Shown here one piece after another: positions 18,799 to 28,523 of a DNA stretch of 57,499 nt. The first letter of the stretch is position 1, and each line of letters begins with the position of its first letter. The notes under the pieces were generated by a model. The model ran no database searches, had not been told where the DNA came from, and was given only the letters and a program-made list of their open reading frames with translations. The position numbers and the translations under genes were made by a program. The DNA comes from Bacteroidales bacterium (GTDB taxonomy: Bacteria; Bacteroidota; Bacteroidia; Bacteroidales; UBA10428): contig JAFGBD010000031.1 of NCBI GenBank assembly GCA_016933335.1, positions 1 to 57,499 on the forward strand. Direction: 5' to 3'.

Positions 18799-18851
18799 GT
18801 TTATGTTTTTAGGACGTATCAGCCGGCTAATTTATGCTAATTTTTTTTTCA

Positions 18852-18859
18852 TAACTTTG
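18852..18859 (+). promoter_or_regulatory. Probable -7 promoter box for prfB
   Basis: TAACTTTG matches TAnnTTTG and lies 24 bases before the prfB ATG (18884). A weak TTTA is found 17 bases further upstream in the place of the -33 element. Confidence 0.5.
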
Positions 18860-18883
18860 CACTTCAGGAAAAATGTATACGGA

Positions 18884-19976
18884 ATGATTACAAATGAACA
18901 ATATAAAGAGCTTGTAAAGCGCGAACAGGCGCTGAGGAGGCATCTTTGACATTGACGGCAAACAGCAGACCATCAAAGAAGAGGAAGAAAAGACACATGC
19001 ACCTGACTTCTGGAATGATCCAAAACAGGCAGAACGCAGACTCAAGTCCATCTCAGCTTTAAAATCCTGGACACAATCCTATGATCAGATGAAAACAAAC
19101 CTGGATGATTTACAGGTGCTGATGGAATTTTTTAACGATGGGGAAGCATCCGAATCTGAAGTGGATATACAGTATGATAAAGCGCTGCAATTGATCGAAG
19201 ATCTGGAATTCAGAAATATGCTCGGGAAGGAAGAGGATATCCTGGGTGCAATACTGAAGATAAATGCCGGGGCAGGAGGCACTGAAAGTCAGGATTGGAC
19301 CGAAATGCTGATGCGGATGTATATAAGATGGGGTGAAAGAAATGGTTATTCGGTAAAGGAAATGAGTTATCTTGCCGGAGATGATGCAGGCGTGAAATCG
19401 GTTACACTGGAATTTGAAGGAGAATATGCGTACGGATATCTGAAAAGCGAGAATGGTGTTCACCGGCTAGTCAGGATATCCCCTTTTGATTCCAATGCCA
19501 GGAGGCATACTTCATTTGCATCGGTCTTTGTTTCACCTGTTGTTGATGATGAAATAGAAATTGTCGTCAATCCTGCTGATTTGGAATGGGACACATTCAG
19601 ATCCAGCGGAGCCGGAGGGCAAAATGTAAATAAGGTCGAAACAGGTGTACGGGTCAGGCATCTTCCGACCGGAATTACCGTAGAGAACACCGAAACGAGG
19701 TCACAGTTGAAGAACAAGGAAAATGCCCTGCGAATACTCAGATCTCATCTATATGAGCTGGAACTCAGAAAGCGGATGGAAAAACAGGCCGAGATTGAAG
19801 GTCAGAAAAAGAAGATTGAATGGGGATCCCAGATACGCAGTTATGTTCTTCATCCTTACAAGCTCATTAAAGATCTTCGTACCGACTTTGAAACAGGGAA
19901 TGCTCAGGCAGTTCTCGACGGGGATATCAACGAATTTATCAAAGCCTACCTGATGCAGTTTGGCAGCAGGAATTAA
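18884..19976 (+). CDS. prfB: Peptide chain release factor 2 (programmed +1 frameshift)
   Basis: Class I release factor reading UAA and UGA stops. The gene is split: an ATG at 18884 gives 21 codons, then TGA at 18947-18949; a +1 shift after CTT (18944-18946) continues from GAC at 18948 to the stop at 19976, for a protein of 363 residues. Both recognition motifs are present: SPF (in VRISPFDSNARRH) for stop decoding and GGQ at residues 244-246 (SSGAGGQNVNKVE) for peptide release. The longest single-frame reading would start only at 19089 and lack the N-terminal domain. It converges with ctp, overlapping it by four bases. Confidence 0.96.
18935..18950 (+). promoter_or_regulatory. prfB autoregulatory +1 frameshift site
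   Basis: AGGAGG (18935-18940), a strong Shine-Dalgarno-like sequence, is followed three bases later by CTT TGA C. This is the arrangement known for E. coli prfB, where low RF2 makes the ribosome pause at the UGA and slip one base forward. The spacing between the internal Shine-Dalgarno and the slip codon is identical. Confidence 0.93.
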
Positions 19977-21574
19977 TTTTCAGATAATACTTCTATAGCC
20001 TTCTGTAAAGTGTTATCAATATGCTGCATGATTGGATAAAATCCTTTGTTATCAATAATATTCCTTGCAATATATGCATAAAGCTGGGTCTCCAGTATTT
20101 CTGCGGAAGTTGCTATTTCCTGTTGTTCCGGAATAACTCCTTCATTTTTCGCAAATGCAACAAATTTTGAGAGTATATTTTTGGCTTTCAAATATTTAAC
20201 AAAATCATCCGGCTCTGTGAGCTTTTCAAGTTTAGTTCTGTTCTCATCTGAATAATTCAGCGCATATTTATAGATCAGTCCTTTGTTCCTGACATTAACA
20301 AGATATTCTGTGACACCGGTAGTATCAAACGGAACAAAGATATCAGGCATGATCCCTCCGCCGCCGTATACGACTTTCCCTTCCGGAGTATAATACTTAA
20401 GTGTGTCTGAGAACTTAATGGAATCTTCATTCTCTAATTCACCGTTCAGGTATCTGATATTCAAATCATTATAATATTCATCGATGCCGTTGTCATAAGG
20501 TTTTTGAATACATCTGCCAGTTGGAGTATAATACCTGGCAATCGTAAGGCGCAGAGCTGAACCGTCGGAAAACTGACGCTGCTCCTGAACCAGACCTTTT
20601 CCAAAAGATCTTCTTCCTATGATAATACCACGGTCATTATCCTGCAGGGCACCGGCAAGAATTTCACTGGATGATGCAGTACCCTCGTCAATCAGTACCG
20701 CTACATTTATATCAGTAGCAAAACCGCCGGGATTTGATTTGTAATCTTCTCTGCCTTTGGCATTGCCTTGTGTATAAACAATAAGTTCATTGCCGGGTAA
20801 GAACTGATCTGCAATATTGACAGCAAAGGTCATATAACCTCCCCCGTTATTCCGAAGATCGAGGATCAGTTTCTCCAGTCCCTGTTTCTTCAAGTCTTTA
20901 AAAGACTGAGCAAATTCATCAAAGGTGGTTTTTGAAAACTTACTGATTTTGATATATCCGACATCATCTTTAATCATATAGGCAACATCAACACTATAAA
21001 GCGGGATATTGTCCCTGATGATTTCAAAAGGGATTAGTTCAGCTATGTTTTTCCGTTGTATGAAAACAGTGACTTTGGTTCCTTTGGGGCCCCGTAATTT
21101 TTTGACAATACTGTCACTGGGCATGGATACTCCGGCAACTGTGTCGTCATCAACAATAAGTATTCTGTCTCCGGCAAGAATACCTACTTTTTCAGAAGGC
21201 CCATTTGCAATGGTATTAATAACGATGAGGGTATCATCCAGCATGTTGAACTGTATGCCAATACCGGTAAAATTTCCTTCGAGTGGTTCATTTACACTTT
21301 GCAGGGCACTGACAGGTATATATTGTGAGTGCGGATCAAGTCCTTCAAGGATCTTTGGTATGGCTTCCTCTATCAGTTCGGTTTTTGATATGGGATCTAC
21401 ATATTCTCTTTCAATGTAATTCAGTGCATTGGTAAGCTTATCGACACGCGGATAGATATAAAATGTATCTGAAGTATGAAGGTCCTTGTAAAATCTGCCG
21501 ATAAATATACCGGTGATAATTGCCAGGGCAAGAAACACCGGAAATAATAAACTCCAACGCACTCTTTTGTCCAT
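19973..21574 (-). CDS. C-terminal processing serine peptidase (S41) with PDZ domain
   Basis: Periplasmic protease of 533 residues that cleaves proteins near their C-termini. One N-terminal membrane helix/signal (LLFPVFLALAIITGIFIG) precedes a PDZ domain (about residues 85-170) and the S41 catalytic core. The catalytic Ser lies in GTASSSEILAGALQD and the Lys in SFGKGLVQEQ. The C-terminal 130 residues are an added helical domain common in Bacteroidota members. It lies 11 bases downstream of the dCMP deaminase gene on the same strand and overlaps the convergent prfB by four bases. Confidence 0.95.
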   Translation of the reverse strand: MDKRVRWSLLFPVFLALAIITGIFIGRFYKDLHTSDTFYIYPRVDKLTNALNYIEREYVDPISKTELIEEAIPKILEGLDPHSQYIPVSALQSVNEPLEGNFTGIGIQFNMLDDTLIVINTIANGPSEKVGILAGDRILIVDDDTVAGVSMPSDSIVKKLRGPKGTKVTVFIQRKNIAELIPFEIIRDNIPLYSVDVAYMIKDDVGYIKISKFSKTTFDEFAQSFKDLKKQGLEKLILDLRNNGGGYMTFAVNIADQFLPGNELIVYTQGNAKGREDYKSNPGGFATDINVAVLIDEGTASSSEILAGALQDNDRGIIIGRRSFGKGLVQEQRQFSDGSALRLTIARYYTPTGRCIQKPYDNGIDEYYNDLNIRYLNGELENEDSIKFSDTLKYYTPEGKVVYGGGGIMPDIFVPFDTTGVTEYLVNVRNKGLIYKYALNYSDENRTKLEKLTEPDDFVKYLKAKNILSKFVAFAKNEGVIPEQQEIATSAEILETQLYAYIARNIIDNKGFYPIMQHIDNTLQKAIEVLSEN

Positions 21575-21585
21575 AAAAATGAAAA

Positions 21586-22041
21586 TTACCGTTCCAGATA
21601 AATCACTTCAATTCCTGCACGCTTCAGCAGATCCACACCATCCTTTATGCGATAGTTATCAGAGTATACAACCCTTTTAATCCCTGACTGGATAATCAGT
21701 TTGGCACATTCCAGGCAGGGAGAGGTGGTGATATAAAGTGTTGCCCCTTCACTGCTGTTGTTTGATTTGGCAACTTTTGTAATGGCATTTGCCTCAGCAT
21801 GCAATACATAAGGTTTGGTTCTGCCCTCTTTGTCTTCACAAACATTCTCAAACCCGGCCGGGGTACCATTATAACCATCGGAAATAATCATTTTTTCCTT
21901 TACGATGAGAGCCCCTACCTGTGCACGTTTGCAATATGAGTTCCGGGCCCATATCCCGGCCATCTCAAGATAACGTCTGTCAAACTGTTCCTGTTTATCT
22001 CCATATGGATGTAAAGGATTATACCTGCTCACTTCGTTCAA
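21586..22041 (-). CDS. dCMP deaminase family protein
   Basis: Zinc-dependent cytidine-type deaminase of 151 residues, predicted to convert dCMP to dUMP for thymidylate synthesis; the same family includes ComEB. Zinc ligands and the general base are visible as HAEANAI (His81, Glu83) and SPCLEC (Cys109, Cys112). No ATG lies upstream of Met27, which is too far in; the family needs the preceding RRYLEMA helix, so the start must be TTG at 22041 or GTG at 22032. It is the first gene of a two-gene group with ctp. Confidence 0.9.
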   Translation of the reverse strand: MNEVSRYNPLHPYGDKQEQFDRRYLEMAGIWARNSYCKRAQVGALIVKEKMIISDGYNGTPAGFENVCEDKEGRTKPYVLHAEANAITKVAKSNNSSEGATLYITTSPCLECAKLIIQSGIKRVVYSDNYRIKDGVDLLKRAGIEVIYLER

Positions 22042-22436
22042 AAATTTATCTCAGGATATTGAACCGCTGATCACATAAAAAAATATCAATCAATAACTAC
22101 CACTAAAGTGAACTAAGTTCATCTTAGCCGGTTTAATCCCGGTAAACCGGGACAGATTCTGCCTTTAGCACCGGGAATCCAAGGTGTTTAAACAAGGCAG
22201 ATCAAAGGTCAACAAAGATAATACTAATTTTTAGTTATCGCAGTGTGTGAAAAACAAATTTACCAGTACAGGCAGGGAAGTATATAGCCATGACAGCTAA
22301 AATATATTTATTATGTAACAAATATAATAATACCCTGTTTGACAACCAGTCAGTTCAAAGATACTTCAGATTATAAGTTACAGAACTTCTGTCTAATACT
22401 TTGGACAATATTTTCCAGGGCACCAAAGGTTACATG
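22042..22436. other. Gene-free stretch with short palindromes
   Basis: No coding region is supported here. It holds the upstream region of the dCMP deaminase gene, a perfect 13-base palindrome (TGAACTAAGTTCA, 22109-22121) and a GC-rich inverted repeat (TCCCGGT/ACCGGGA, 22137-22152) in otherwise AT-rich DNA. Neither has a T tract. Confidence 0.5.
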
Positions 22437-22466
22437 AAAAAAACCTCTTTAATTTGAAGAGGTTTT
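22437..22466 (-). terminator. Intrinsic terminator of the tRNA-Gly/tRNA-Leu transcript
   Basis: A perfect stem of at least nine pairs (AAACCTCTT against AAGAGGTTT, 22441-22449 with 22457-22465) is followed on the minus strand by a run of seven T. It lies 18 bases past the 3' end of tRNA-Leu. Confidence 0.85.
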
Positions 22467-22483
22467 CATCTGATAAATAGCTG

Positions 22484-22569
22484 TACCCGGAGCGGGACTT
22501 GAACCCGCACAGCCATTACTGGCCACAGGATTTTAAGTCCTGCGTGTCTACCAGTTCCACCATCCGGGC
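22484..22569 (-). tRNA. tRNA-Leu (anticodon UAA)
   Basis: A full 86-base cloverleaf with a long variable arm. The acceptor GCCCGGA pairs with TCCGGGT and the discriminator is A. The anticodon stem CAGGA/TCCTG encloses loop CTTAAAA, giving anticodon UAA. The T arm is GCGGG-TTCAAGT-CCCGC. No CCA is encoded, because the A73 is followed by CAG. It is second in a transcript after tRNA-Gly. Confidence 0.97.
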
Positions 22570-22586
22570 GGATTTTATCTGCTGAC

Positions 22587-22600
22587 CTGCCGTCAGGCAG
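22587..22600. repeat. Short GC hairpin between the two tRNA genes
   Basis: CTGCC-GTCA-GGCAG forms a five-pair hairpin in the 48-base spacer between tRNA-Gly and tRNA-Leu. It could be a processing signal or one copy of an interspersed palindrome; no second copy was noticed in this window. Confidence 0.4.
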
Positions 22601-22617
22601 ATTTTCAAATAAAAATG

Positions 22618-22690
<73 letters not shown>

Positions 22691-22762
22691 TTGTAATTTA
22701 TTGAATTGCTGATCTTTAAAGAACTTGTCGATCCGGCAAAATGTACTTTTAACAGGTGCGTG

Positions 22763-22792
22763 CAAATTTATCGAAATTTTTTATACCACAAA
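22763..22792 (-). promoter_or_regulatory. Promoter of the tRNA-Gly/tRNA-Leu transcript
   Basis: On the minus strand TTTG (22789-22792) is followed 18 bases later by TAAATTTG (22763-22770), a near-perfect Bacteroidota -33/-7 pair. The predicted start of transcription is about 65 bases before tRNA-Gly. Confidence 0.75.
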
Positions 22793-23184
22793 ACAATCTT
22801 TCCATTATTTTCCTGCCAGGGATCGCCTGCAATCCGTTAATTAACGTGATTTCTTTCAATCTGTTTAATGCATAAGCAGGACTGAAGCAATGAAAAATCC
22901 ATTAAAAACATTAACTGCTGAAAACAAGATTCGCACCTGTAATACAAACCTGTATGAAATGAACTGACAGTCCTCCGGAAGGATAATGCTTGAATAAAAA
23001 GTCATAATTATCGGATTTTAAAAGAAGGCTGTCAAAAGGACAGAACAGCCTCTTTTTTGTTGATTTTAGCCGTACCCCCTGCGAGAGCATTTACAAATAT
23101 TCAGCCCTCCGGAGTATAGATTGACTTCTGATATATCCTTGTCAGTTTTTATTTGTGTTTGGCTTCCCCGGTAAAGAAAGATGT
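22793..23184. other. Gene-free stretch with an orphan terminator-like hairpin
   Basis: No family-level gene is supported. A 25-codon frame (ATG 22890 to TGA 22967) ends about 60 bases before the terminator-like hairpin at 23026-23058, but I see no further support that it is coding. The stretch also contains the 3' flank of the VIT/vWA gene. Confidence 0.4.
23026..23058 (+). terminator. Terminator-like hairpin without an upstream gene on its strand
   Basis: AGGCTGT (23026-23032) pairs with ACAGCCT (23045-23051); an alternative inner stem is CTGTC/GACAG. A run of six T follows (23053-23058). On the plus strand no annotated gene lies upstream for 3 kb, so it may end a short untranslated RNA, or act on read-through. 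Confidence 0.6.
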
Positions 23185-25482
23185 TTACAATTTAGATATT
23201 GTCAAAGTGTTGGCATACTTATTCCCAACTTTAAGTTTTAAATAGTAAATACCTGGAGACAGCGAAGTGCTTTTATGCTGAAGCAGCAGGTAGTAACTGT
23301 GCCAGCCGGATCCATATGAAGATACGTCGTGTTGAATGACTTTTCTGCCGAAGGAATCATAAATTTCGATCAGTTTGTTTTCTTCGGCATGCTTTTCAGC
23401 AATATGAAAACGTAAAATGGTGTATTCGGCAAACGGATTGGGAGAATTTTTCTCAAGGAATGAACAGCTGTCGCACATGGTACTCACGTTGGCTTCTTTG
23501 GAATCGTATGAACCAAGGCTGGTGGCATAACTGTTTGTTATCGCTCCTGTCATGTTTTCGCTTAAAGCATAATCGCTCACTCCTTCGGGTAGCGGCAGAG
23601 GTTGTTTAACCGTTACGATATCACCACTGTCACGACGAATAAGAGAATCAATTGCGATAAATGAGGTGTAGCTGGTAAGAAGATTGTATTTGATCCCGAG
23701 GCGGATGATCTCCTTTATCAGGGTGCTGTCCTTATCATAGTATCCGCGAGCCGATCCGTAATCATCAAGGAGTTGTATCCGGTGACGTGCCCACAGGTAT
23801 CTCAGGGCAGCGTTTCTTTCTGAATGAACGTAGTCACTTACATTCAGTGTTCTGGAATAAGGAGCATCACCGCTCTGCCCTTTGAACTGAATCGATCCGG
23901 CCGGATTTCCTTTCCATTTGCCAAACAGGATGACCGGCCTTTCAGCCAGAACATCCGGAATGGCCAATGGTTCGGTATCATACACTTGAAATCCGGTAAT
24001 ATCTGCTGTAACATTGGTCAGTACAGGATACTGTATGTATTGCCTGAATTTTTCTGCCTGCTCGTAAGCTTCATCCTCGTTGGTAATGACGAAAGGCTCG
24101 CTCATCCCTGCATGAGCCATACCTTCAATGATGTAACGGTTTACAGAGGATCCGATACCAAACGGGAAAAAGTTGGCATTGGATAAGTTATTCCTGATTA
24201 AATCAAATGCTTCCTTTTCAACATATACATATCCGTCGGTCGCAATGACAAAGGTCCGTGACATATTTTCAGGACATTGCAGGTTCAAAGCCCTTTCAAG
24301 TGCCGGAAGCAGTTCGGTACCCCCGCCGCCCTGCATTTGTTCAATCATGTTAATGGCCTTTTGTATATTCTCAGAAGTTGCGGGCAGGGAAACTTCAGAC
24401 AGTAACTGGTTACCTCCGGCAAAAAAGAGAACATTGAACTGGTCAAAAAATCTGAGATTGCTAATCAGGTTAACCAGTAATGTTTTGGAGACAGAAATCG
24501 GAAAGCCGTGCATCGAACCGGAGACATCCATGATAAAGATATATTCACGCGGAGGTATCTCATATTCCATAGGATTTCTCTGGGGCTGTATCATAGCCAG
24601 GAAAAAGTTCTCATCTATTCCCTGGTACAGCAGCAGCCCCGATTCCGGTTCATTGCCGGAAAGACAGTAATCAAGGATAAGATCCTTATTGCCACCGTCG
24701 CTTGCTGAACTGTCAAGCACACAGGTGGCAGTATTATTACCTGAATAACTCAGAATGGCAGCCGGATGAGATGTGCAGGACAATTCCCTGACGGGCAATC
24801 CGGCATTGATATTGACCTTTATTTCAAATGTATAAGGCGGCTTTTCCCCTTCGTGCAGGTAAGGTGTTCCGGTCCATTTCTCTCCGTCTTCAGAGGGACT
24901 GCAATATCTCGGGCCGACAACTGTGGGATAAACAAACTGGTATATCCCTTCGTTCGGGGTGATCAGTTCGGTATAATGCATTTCCACCTCGATGGTATCC
25001 CCGGGCAGGATATTTGCCACGTTCATAGTGAACACATTGGGGCGATCCTGTTCAAGCAATGTTGCCGTTTTGCCTTCTTCTTTTGCCTCTTCATAGTCCT
25101 GCCTTGCTTTTTGTTTTTCCTCGATTTTGGCAACAATCCTGCGGTCACCGATGACCATATGCATGTAATGCACGGCTGCTTTGGTTGAGGCAGGAAATAC
25201 GTAAATGGCCTCAAGAACTTCTGTTCCTTCATTGCGATAGGTTTGTTTTACCCTGACTTCCGCAATGATGCCGCTGATATTCACCTCTGCGGAAGTTGCT
25301 TTCAATGGGAGCTGATCCACGGTCGTATCTTCACTCTGGACAAAAAAATAGGGAGAGGTGGTCTTGTCTTCAGTAACGGATTCCTGTGAGCTGATATGTA
25401 AGGGCACTGAGAGAAGCAGTATAAACAATAATGATTTTAACATGGTTAAAACGAAAACCGGTTTTCGACTCATTGGTTTCAT
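23185..25482 (-). CDS. VIT and von Willebrand A domain protein with T9SS sorting domain
   Basis: Secreted surface protein of 765 residues. A signal peptide (LKSLLFILLLSVPLHISSQ) is followed by a VIT domain (about residues 45-175; VRVKQTYRNEGTEVLEAIYV, KIEEKQKARQDYEEAK), a vWA domain (about 315-480) with the MIDAS metal site DVSGSMH, and a C-terminal type IX secretion sorting domain of about 85 residues (NSPNPFAEYTILRF to the end, with SPGIYYLKLK). T9SS would move it across the outer membrane and attach it to the surface. This fold order is that of inter-alpha-trypsin-inhibitor heavy chains; the role in bacteria is unclear, perhaps adhesion. The start could be 25482 or Met14 (25443). Confidence 0.88.
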   Translation of the reverse strand: MKPMSRKPVFVLTMLKSLLFILLLSVPLHISSQESVTEDKTTSPYFFVQSEDTTVDQLPLKATSAEVNISGIIAEVRVKQTYRNEGTEVLEAIYVFPASTKAAVHYMHMVIGDRRIVAKIEEKQKARQDYEEAKEEGKTATLLEQDRPNVFTMNVANILPGDTIEVEMHYTELITPNEGIYQFVYPTVVGPRYCSPSEDGEKWTGTPYLHEGEKPPYTFEIKVNINAGLPVRELSCTSHPAAILSYSGNNTATCVLDSSASDGGNKDLILDYCLSGNEPESGLLLYQGIDENFFLAMIQPQRNPMEYEIPPREYIFIMDVSGSMHGFPISVSKTLLVNLISNLRFFDQFNVLFFAGGNQLLSEVSLPATSENIQKAINMIEQMQGGGGTELLPALERALNLQCPENMSRTFVIATDGYVYVEKEAFDLIRNNLSNANFFPFGIGSSVNRYIIEGMAHAGMSEPFVITNEDEAYEQAEKFRQYIQYPVLTNVTADITGFQVYDTEPLAIPDVLAERPVILFGKWKGNPAGSIQFKGQSGDAPYSRTLNVSDYVHSERNAALRYLWARHRIQLLDDYGSARGYYDKDSTLIKEIIRLGIKYNLLTSYTSFIAIDSLIRRDSGDIVTVKQPLPLPEGVSDYALSENMTGAITNSYATSLGSYDSKEANVSTMCDSCSFLEKNSPNPFAEYTILRFHIAEKHAEENKLIEIYDSFGRKVIQHDVSSYGSGWHSYYLLLQHKSTSLSPGIYYLKLKVGNKYANTLTISKL

Positions 25483-25566
25483 AAGGCTTTGTATTTTAAT
25501 TGGATTCTTTTCTGACTGAAAAGATGAACTGGTCAGATGAAAGGTTGCGTTTAACTGGTATGATTT

Positions 25567-28236
25567 CTATTTCAGTCCGATCATTTTCCTGATTTCGTAT
25601 AACTTATTCAATGCTTCAACAGGAGTCAGGTTGTTGATATCGGTATTGGCAATTTCATCCCGGATTCCTTTCAATATCGGATCTTCAAGCTGAAATATGC
25701 TTAACTGGAATCCTTCACGTTTTTCGGCGATACCTGAAACAGGTTTTGCAGGCACCTTCTTATTATCACCTTGTTCGAGCTCCGCCAGAACTTCATCGGC
25801 ACGGGCGACAACACTTTTTGGCATTCCTGCCATTCGGGCAACATGTATCCCGAAGCTGTGTTCACTGCCACCCCGCTGAAATTTTCTCAGAAAAATAACC
25901 TTATCAGGGAGTTCTTTCACAGAAATATGGTAATTTTTAACCCTATCAAAAGATTTTTCCATTTCATTCATTTCGTGGTAATGGGTGGCAAACAGGGTCT
26001 TTGCCCTGGCCCTTGGATTCTCATGGATGTACTCAACCATGGCCCATGCAATGGAAATACCATCATAGGTACTGGTGCCCCTGCCAATTTCATCTAGCAA
26101 TATCAGGCTGCGCGGAGAAAGATTATTAAGGATGCTTGCTGTTTCATTCATCTCTACCATGAAGGTCGATTCACCCAGAGAAATGTTATCAGATGCGCCA
26201 ACCCTTGTAAAGATTTTGTCAACATAACCGATTCTGGCCGATCCGGCAGGAACAAAGCTGCCGGTCTGGGCCAGCAGGACAATCAATGCAGTCTGCCTGA
26301 GAAGGGCCGATTTGCCGGACATATTCGGACCGGTAATGATGATGATCTGCTGGGATTGATTGTCAAGGTAAACATCATTGTCCACATACTCCTCGTCGGG
26401 AGGGAGCATGCGCTCTATTACAGGATGACGTCCCCGGGTGATTTCAATGATTTCCGAATCGTTGATTTCAGGTCTGAAATATTTATTTTCAAGGGCGCAC
26501 TTTGCAAATGATAACAGACAGTCAAGCCTGGCCAACAGCTTTCCGTTTAACTGTATCGGAGAGATATAGTCTGCCAGATCAGCAACAAGATCGTTGAACA
26601 GATTGGTCTCCAGCATCTGTATCTTTTCTTCCGCACCCAGGATTTTTGCTTCATATTCCTTTAATTCTTCAGTAATGTATCGCTCGGCACTTACCAGTGT
26701 CTGTTTCCTGATCCATTCAGAAGGAACTTTATCTTTGTGGGTGTTTCTCACTTCAATATAGTAACCGAATACATTATTGAAGCTTACCTTCAGGGAGGGT
26801 ATACCTGTCCTTTCTGTTTCACGCTGCTGTAAGCTTAGAAGATAATCCTTCCCAGAATACAGGATTTTTCTCAGCTCGTCAAGCTCCCCTGAAACTCCTT
26901 CTGCAATGACACTACCCTTGCCAACCTGTACAGGGGGATCTGCCACAAGGGTATGTTCGATTTTTTCCCTGACGTCAGAGCACGGATCCAGTTGCTCTGC
27001 AATTTTTAAAAGCGCCGGTTCGGATGAATTCCTGCATAATTCCTTAATCGGTACAATGGCTGCCAGGGCATTTTTAAGATGACTGACTTCACGCGGATTT
27101 ATTTTTCCCAGGGCAACCCTTGAAATGATTCTTTCCAGGTCACCTATAACGGAGATTTGTTCCCCGGTTTCATCCTTAAAATCAGGATTTTTCATGTAAT
27201 ACTCAACAATATTGAGCCTTTCATTGATGAGTTGAACATCCTTAAGAGGTAAAGAGATCCATCTTCTGAGCATTCTTGAACCCATTGGTGAGAGCGTCTT
27301 ATCCATAACTTCCACCAGGGTTTTAGCTCCTTCGTTGATGGAATGAAATAATTCCAGATTCCTGATCGTAAACTTATCCAGCCATACATAATTATTCTCC
27401 TCAATCCTAGATAAAGAAGAGATATGTTGCAGATTATGATGCTGGGTCAGATCAAGATACTGGAGGACCGCTCCTGCGGCTATGATTCCCAGCCTGAGTT
27501 CACTGACTCCAAAACCCTTTAGCGATGCAGTCTCGAAATGTCTTAGCAACTTATTCTTTGCTGCATCTTCGGTGAAAATCCAGTCGTCGAGTTTATAGGT
27601 GTAAAATTTTGTTCCGAATAACTCCTGGAAAAGCTTTTGCTTCCCTCTTTCAAAGAGTACTTCTTTGGGCGAGAAATTTCCCAGCAGCTTGTCGATGTAA
27701 TCATAACTGCCTTCAGCTGTAAGAAATTCGCCTGTTGAAATATCCAGGAAAGCGATTCCTCCTGCCTTGTTTTCAAGATGAATGCATGCCAGGAAATTGT
27801 TTTCCTTATGTTCGAGTACATTCTCGTTATAGGTGACCCCCGGTGTTACCAGTTCGGTAATTCCCCGCCTGACTATTTTTTTTGCCAGTTTCGGATCCTC
27901 AAGTTGTTCGCAGATTGCCACCCGCTGTCCGGCCCTGACCAGTTTGGGAAGATAGGTATCAATGGCATGAAACGGGAATCCTGCCAGCTCCACAAAAGAG
28001 GCTGAACCATTTGCCCTTCTTGTAAGCGTAATCCCAAGGATTTCCGAAGCTTTGATCGCGTCTTCCCCGAAGGTTTCATAAAAATCTCCCACCCTGAAAA
28101 GTAAAATGGCATCAGGATGCTTTTCCTTGATGCTGTAATATTGCTTCATAAGCGGAGTTTCAACTGATTTTTCAGAACCGGCCAAGTCTTCAGTTTTTAA
28201 TTTCTCTAAAATTACTCCAATATGGAGAAAGTGCAA
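25567..28236 (-). CDS. mutS: DNA mismatch repair protein MutS
   Basis: Recognises mismatches and starts repair with MutL. Up to 889 residues. The mismatch-probing Phe-x-Glu lies in [14 protein letters not shown]. The ATPase shows Walker [16 protein letters not shown], Walker [17 protein letters not shown] and [10 protein letters not shown]. The start is uncertain: 28236 is a TTG, a second in-frame TTG lies near 28185, and the first ATG (28149) comes after the conserved SVETPL and would remove it, so a non-ATG start is likely. The C-terminus ends without the long E. coli tetramer extension but keeps the [14 protein letters not shown] helix. Confidence 0.97.
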   Translation of the reverse strand: MHFLHIGVILEKLKTEDLAGSEKSVETPLMKQYYSIKEKHPDAILLFRVGDFYETFGEDAIKASEILGITLTRRANGSASFVELAGFPFHAIDTYLPKLVRAGQRVAICEQLEDPKLAKKIVRRGITELVTPGVTYNENVLEHKENNFLACIHLENKAGGIAFLDISTGEFLTAEGSYDYIDKLLGNFSPKEVLFERGKQKLFQELFGTKFYTYKLDDWIFTEDAAKNKLLRHFETASLKGFGVSELRLGIIAAGAVLQYLDLTQHHNLQHISSLSRIEENNYVWLDKFTIRNLELFHSINEGAKTLVEVMDKTLSPMGSRMLRRWISLPLKDVQLINERLNIVEYYMKNPDFKDETGEQISVIGDLERIISRVALGKINPREVSHLKNALAAIVPIKELCRNSSEPALLKIAEQLDPCSDVREKIEHTLVADPPVQVGKGSVIAEGVSGELDELRKILYSGKDYLLSLQQRETERTGIPSLKVSFNNVFGYYIEVRNTHKDKVPSEWIRKQTLVSAERYITEELKEYEAKILGAEEKIQMLETNLFNDLVADLADYISPIQLNGKLLARLDCLLSFAKCALENKYFRPEINDSEIIEITRGRHPVIERMLPPDEEYVDNDVYLDNQSQQIIIITGPNMSGKSALLRQTALIVLLAQTGSFVPAGSARIGYVDKIFTRVGASDNISLGESTFMVEMNETASILNNLSPRSLILLDEIGRGTSTYDGISIAWAMVEYIHENPRARAKTLFATHYHEMNEMEKSFDRVKNYHISVKELPDKVIFLRKFQRGGSEHSFGIHVARMAGMPKSVVARADEVLAELEQGDNKKVPAKPVSGIAEKREGFQLSIFQLEDPILKGIRDEIANTDINNLTPVEALNKLYEIRKMIGLK

Positions 28237-28523
28237 AAAATGAAGGGTGAATGATATCCAATTTTTACAAACAATATCCGATCATATCGCAAAATATTTT
28301 TTAAAAATATATTTGAACCTGTAAAATAATCATATTAAATATAGTAATTTGCGGCGCTCGTTTGGATAAGGCATGTAATTCTTTGGGAGCATACAATAAT
28401 TAAAAAAGCGATGAGTTATATTACATGAAAGGGGAATCGTAACTTCAAAAAAAGATAAGGATCTTTAAAGATTTAACGGTTATTATTCAGAGACAGGGAA
28501 TCAATTTATAAAATATATAAACC

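Noticed and set aside
19089..19976. Reading prfB as a shorter gene starting at 19089
   Set aside because: This would lose the conserved N-terminal domain and ignore the exact frameshift signal at 18935-18950.
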